The translations under genes and the position numbers were made by a program. Shown piece after piece: positions 60,656 to 64,000 of a stretch of 64,000 nucleotides of DNA. The DNA is from Bdellovibrionales bacterium (GTDB lineage Bacteria > Bdellovibrionota > Bdellovibrionia > Bdellovibrionales > UBA1609), in NCBI GenBank assembly GCA_016714165.1, contig JADJNU010000002.1, forward strand, positions 1,089,187 through 1,153,186, read 5' to 3'. The notes beneath the pieces were generated by a model. That model was not told the origin of the DNA and made no database searches. It saw nothing but the letters and a program-made list of their open reading frames with translations. Position 1 is the stretch's first letter. Each line of letters opens with the position of its first letter.

Positions 60656-61297
60656 ATGAAATTTTTTATTGATACTGCAATGATCGATGAAATTCGAGAG
60701 GCGAATAAGCGTGGTCTCGTTGATGGAGTCACGACAAATCCCACTTTGGTCGCAAAGACCGGAAAACCACACAGTGTGGTTATCAAGGAGATATGTCAGG
60801 AGGTCGACGGTTTGGTGTCGGCGGAGGTTCTTTCTCTCGAGGCAAATGAGATGTACAGAGAAGGAGTCGAGTTGGCCAAGATTCATGACAATGTCGTTGT
60901 GAAAGTGCCAATGTGCGATGAAGGATTGATTGCAGTTAGACGCTTCGCGGCGGAAGGAATTAAAACAAATGTTACTTTGGTCTTTTCGCCCTTGCAAGCT
61001 CTGCTTGTGGCTAAAGCGGGGGCAACTTTGGTTTCTCCGTTCGTGGGTAGACTTGATGATGTCAGCCAGGATGGAATGGATCTGATTGGCCAGATGAGGC
61101 AAATCTTTCAGAACTACAGTTTTGATACCCAGATATTAGTGGCTAGCATACGTCATCCAATTCATATTTTTGAATCAGCGATGATCGGTGCTGATATTGT
61201 GACAGTGCCCTTCAAGGTTATCCAACAACTGACGAAACATCCGCTTACGGACAAGGGAATTGAGCAGTTTTTGAAGGATGCGAAAGGTATAGCGTAA
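60656..61297 (+). CDS. tal: Transaldolase (TalC/FSA-type, predicted transaldolase activity)
   Basis: A 213-residue small transaldolase of the pentose phosphate pathway. Schiff-base Lys83 lies in VVVKVPM; GVTTNPTLVAKTG is the family N-terminus. The two positions that separate fructose-6-phosphate aldolase from transaldolase (Gln59 and Tyr131 in E. coli FsaA) are Glu57 and Phe129 here, favouring transaldolase. GGAGAAGGGA precedes the ATG. Confidence 0.93.
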   Translation: MKFFIDTAMIDEIREANKRGLVDGVTTNPTLVAKTGKPHSVVIKEICQEVDGLVSAEVLSLEANEMYREGVELAKIHDNVVVKVPMCDEGLIAVRRFAAEGIKTNVTLVFSPLQALLVAKAGATLVSPFVGRLDDVSQDGMDLIGQMRQIFQNYSFDTQILVASIRHPIHIFESAMIGADIVTVPFKVIQQLTKHPLTDKGIEQFLKDAKGIA

Positions 61298-61301
61298 ACG
61301 A

Positions 61302-61751
61302 TTGAACATACTGCGGCTGTCCCTATTTTTTGTCTTTTGTGTCCTCCTGAGTTGCACTCACGGAGGACTTCGCATCGAGGAGTTGGATCAACCTCTGGCA
61401 GATATTGAAAAGGCGGTGCTGGATTCTTTGCCAGTTGGCAAGAGAGAGGTGAGTCTCAACGGCCGCGAGTTTTTTTCGGATTATTTTGTGGTTGTTGAAA
61501 AGAAGGCCAGAGCAGCTGGACGCACAAATGTGAGGTATTATGCCCACGTTTACGTCCTTGGGGATCGGCGTCCTTACTCGGTTGAGGGAGTCATCAGAAA
61601 ACAGGTACGTGAAGCTTCGACGCTTGGTCCAGAGTATGAAGAAGCGGGAGTCGACGACTATTTGACAATCGTCTTGGTAAAAAAACTCAAAGCTGCGCTC
61701 TCTAAAGGTCGAGTGGATCGCAATGTAATTGACGATTTTCGAGTATTTTAA
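61302..61751 (+). CDS. Small lipoprotein, function unknown
   Basis: 149 residues from a TTG start, with a lipoprotein signal ending VLLSC. The mature part has alternating charged strands and helices, with no recognised motif. It follows the transaldolase gene by 4 bases and precedes the large membrane protein gene. The start is weakly supported. Confidence 0.62.
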   Translation: MNILRLSLFFVFCVLLSCTHGGLRIEELDQPLADIEKAVLDSLPVGKREVSLNGREFFSDYFVVVEKKARAAGRTNVRYYAHVYVLGDRRPYSVEGVIRKQVREASTLGPEYEEAGVDDYLTIVLVKKLKAALSKGRVDRNVIDDFRVF

Positions 61752-61810
61752 GATAATTAGCTCGGAGAACCTTAACCTTCGTGGTGGCGTCAGCTCGGGA
61801 TTGTGTAAAG

Positions 61811-64000
61811 GTGAAAAAAAGAGGATTTCGAAAGAAACAGTCCGTTTGGCCAATTTTCCTGATGGTGGCCTTAGGCATTCTTCTATGGTCCCAAAAGCTT
61901 GCCTATATTGATTTTCGTTCAATGCCGGGTTCCTCATTGGTGATTGCGCAAGCAAAGATTTCGCCGGCCTGGGCCGCATTTGAAGATAGTCGAAGTTCCT
62001 GGGAAAATATCGCAGACAAGTTGTCAGTACCAAAAGAGAAAGGAATATTGATCTCTTCCGGAACGAGAACACTGACCTACGAGCAGTTATCAGTTAGGAT
62101 CAATAGGCAGACCCAGAGCTCCAAAGAGAAGAAGCCGGCGAACCTGCCAAAAATTCCTCAAATTACTGTTCTTAATGGCATTGTGATCAGCCAGAGGGAT
62201 GTCTTGGTTGATTCAGATTCTCCGCCAAGAGTTCAAGTTTCTAACATAGATTTAGATTCATCGCCGATGCTGAAGATCGCAGCAGGGGACGGGCCTGGAG
62301 ATTCATTTCTCAGCAAAATGGGTCAGGAATATCAGTCCCCATTCACAGCGAATGAAAGGTCGGAACTGCAGAAAAAAGCTCAGGAACTTGTTTCAGGCGA
62401 GCTGAAGCGCCGCGAGAAGGAGAATCAGCAGCCTCACCTCGTCCCGACGGAATCAGGCGGCGCAATAATAGTAGCCAAATCATCTGATTCAGACAACGGG
62501 AGTGCTTCAGGTTTTTGGATGTCTCCAGGCGACAGGCCTGGTGGGCAAGGTTTGGCCAAAAAACCATTCAAGCCTGATCCCGGCGAGCCTGTTTTGACTG
62601 CGGCGAGTCTGTTGACCCCTGCTGACCTCGCCGAGAGAAATCAGAACTTCGTTTTGTCTGGGCGGTTCAGTATTTCCGGTGGACTTGCATATGTGGCAGG
62701 CGCGATGCGATTTGAATTGGTGCATTACCTGTATGACGCACCAGTGGCCCATGGCATTATATGGGAGAACGAAGCAAAATTTGAAATTGCAGTTAAGGAG
62801 CTCAAGGGAGAATTGTCTCTTCGTCTTGTTGATCATGAGGGTCAAATTTTAGGTATTGGAACCCTTCCGCTTCATACCTTAAACTTACCTCCCAAAAATC
62901 AGATCAAGATCAGCGATATTAGCATTCCTGTCATACCCGCTCCGCTCGGTGCAAAAATTGAGATTGTCTCTGCTTATTCGATTGGAACGGAAGCGCAGAT
63001 CCCTTTACCTAAAGCAAAGGTTGAGATTCAGGGGCTCAATAGGACATACAAAAGTGACCGGCGTGGAATGGTAGAGGACTCTGATTTTTTGCCCGGGTCT
63101 AATTTTTTGCTTCGTGCTCGCTTGAAGAATTTTTGGGGAAGTCTCATGGTAGGCACTAGCGGAGGGGCCCAGAGAATCCACTTGTTTCCACAAAAGATGG
63201 TCGATGCGTTGTTGGGCCTGCTAGCAAAGGACGAATTTGAGAGAAGAGATTTTCTGGAAAAGGGAATTGTGTGGGGTCGCGTGGTTCGAGATGGTCAGCC
63301 CGTAGCCGGCGCAGTCGTTGAGTTGGCTGGCGATGTGGAGGTCGCACCAGTCTATTTTAATTCCATCTATATCCCAGATTCAAATTTAATTGGAACCAGT
63401 AGCAATGGACTTTTTGCATTTGTGGGAATCGATTCTGGAATTCAGTCAGTGAGAGCTCGAATTGGTGGCGTGCCTCACCCAGCCAGGATAATTCTTACTG
63501 AAGGAAAATTTGTTTCAATTGTTGAATTAGAAACGGAAACTCCTGTTTCATCACTCATAAAGGTGACTTCTGCTCCGGAGCGAAAAAATCCAGCCGCGGC
63601 AGCCTTTATGGTGATGGGTACAGAGATTGAACAGAAAGTAGAAAGCGAAATTATCATGGCTTTGCCCAGGAGCAATGATCTCACCCTGGTCGAGGCAGAT
63701 GGTGGAGCGGGAACCGAAATTGTGCGCCTTAACTTGGATGCAAGCAGGGCAGGAATTTCCGTTCCGATGATTCCGTCCCATTGGCTTGTTGATTTGGCGA
63801 CAAAAAAGCGGATTAACCTAGAGGGAGGTAAAGGGGTTGTTGTCGGGTTTGTAAACAATAAAGACTTCGAAGTCTTTATTGACGACAGAGAACCCTACCT
63901 TGCTGAAAATACAGTGTACTTTGATCGAGATGGACAAGTACTGAGAGAAGGTCGGGGTAAGGCCGGAGGTGGCTTTGCACTGTTCAATCTGCCAACTGGA
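61811..64000 (+). CDS. Large membrane-anchored envelope protein, 3' end outside window
   Basis: An open frame of 730 codons runs from GTG at 61811 to the window edge. The N-terminus is KKRGFRKKQSVWPIFLMVAL, a basic anchor followed by one membrane helix, so the bulk should lie in the periplasm. The first 250 residues after the helix are low-complexity and charged; further on, beta-rich modules occur, including a carboxypeptidase-regulatory-like segment (GRVVRDGQPVAGAVVELAG, then IGTSSNGLFAFVGIDSG). An earlier in-frame GTG at 61781 is possible. Family unknown; repeated Ig-like folds in an envelope protein suggest adhesion or surface-structure roles. Antisense frames here are shadows. Confidence 0.8.
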   Translation, partial: MKKRGFRKKQSVWPIFLMVALGILLWSQKLAYIDFRSMPGSSLVIAQAKISPAWAAFEDSRSSWENIADKLSVPKEKGILISSGTRTLTYEQLSVRINRQTQSSKEKKPANLPKIPQITVLNGIVISQRDVLVDSDSPPRVQVSNIDLDSSPMLKIAAGDGPGDSFLSKMGQEYQSPFTANERSELQKKAQELVSGELKRREKENQQPHLVPTESGGAIIVAKSSDSDNGSASGFWMSPGDRPGGQGLAKKPFKPDPGEPVLTAASLLTPADLAERNQNFVLSGRFSISGGLAYVAGAMRFELVHYLYDAPVAHGIIWENEAKFEIAVKELKGELSLRLVDHEGQILGIGTLPLHTLNLPPKNQIKISDISIPVIPAPLGAKIEIVSAYSIGTEAQIPLPKAKVEIQGLNRTYKSDRRGMVEDSDFLPGSNFLLRARLKNFWGSLMVGTSGGAQRIHLFPQKMVDALLGLLAKDEFERRDFLEKGIVWGRVVRDGQPVAGAVVELAGDVEVAPVYFNSIYIPDSNLIGTSSNGLFAFVGIDSGIQSVRARIGGVPHPARIILTEGKFVSIVELETETPVSSLIKVTSAPERKNPAAAAFMVMGTEIEQKVESEIIMALPRSNDLTLVEADGGAGTEIVRLNLDASRAGISVPMIPSHWLVDLATKKRINLEGGKGVVVGFVNNKDFEVFIDDREPYLAENTVYFDRDGQVLREGRGKAGGGFALFNLPTG

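Noticed and set aside
61323..62072. 249-codon minus-strand frame
   Set aside because: Antisense to a lipoprotein gene and to the long membrane-protein frame; no ribosome site or recognisable domain.
1..64000. CRISPR array, insertion sequence, prophage, tRNA and rRNA genes
   Set aside because: No regularly spaced direct repeats, no transposase or integrase motifs, and no tRNA cloverleaf or rRNA sequence noticed in the gaps. A covariance-model scan would be decisive.

Overview
The window is the replication-origin neighbourhood of a bacterial chromosome of moderate GC. The best fit is Bdellovibrionota (a Bdellovibrio-like member of the former Deltaproteobacteria). This is inferred from several features together: F1 genes and two b subunits downstream of parAB and a bactofilin, ATP synthase a and c genes far away behind gyrA, a b558-type SdhCAB, tandem parvulin genes, a DUF2232 gene between rpsF and rplI, and many small lipoproteins. 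No 16S rRNA is present to confirm the placement. No mobile element, CRISPR array, rRNA or tRNA was recognised.

Layout. 1-1598 is the 3' end of mfd. 1613-4232 holds a possible outer-membrane barrel gene and a secreted GH3 beta-N-acetylhexosaminidase. 4240-20045 is a long minus-strand block: the F1 part of ATP synthase with two b subunits, a bactofilin, parB, parA, rsmG, mnmG, mnmE, jag, yidC, yidD, rnpA and rpmH. Two perfect parS palindromes flank a small plus-strand lipoprotein gene inside it. 20046-29102 is the origin core: dnaA, a recognisable oriC with DnaA boxes, a DnaA-trio element and an AT-rich stretch, then dnaN, recF, gyrB and gyrA. A TPR lipoprotein gene and the missing Fo genes (atpZ-like, atpI-like, atpB, atpE) follow and end at a strong terminator. 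So one ATP synthase is encoded on both sides of the origin.

31.6-49.1 kb is mixed: a stand-alone receiver protein divergent from a 658-residue protein with a degenerate receiver-like N-terminus; a minus-strand chain etfB-etfA-acyltransferase-three parvulins-pdxA-phosphomannomutase; sdhCAB; a subtilase; and an alpha/beta hydrolase overlapping a gene with two FHA-like domains. 49.2-56.7 kb holds rpsF, DUF2232, rplI, dnaB, a Fis-like regulator, queE and ftsK. 56.8-64.0 kb is a tight plus-strand run: a secreted protein, a TPR protein, an LptM-like lipoprotein, dapA, dapB, a FolK-like protein, a transaldolase, a lipoprotein and a large membrane-anchored protein cut by the window end.

Most of the window is ordinary housekeeping DNA. 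The points most worth a second look are three apparent single-base frameshifts in homopolymer runs (sdhB N-terminus, dapA, dapB), the well-formed DnaA-trio origin, the parB-bactofilin overlap, a FolK-like protein without its catalytic aspartates, a methionine at the GyrA quinolone hot spot, the pseudo-receiver protein, and the large unidentified envelope protein at the right edge. I found no convincing new defence or mobile system.
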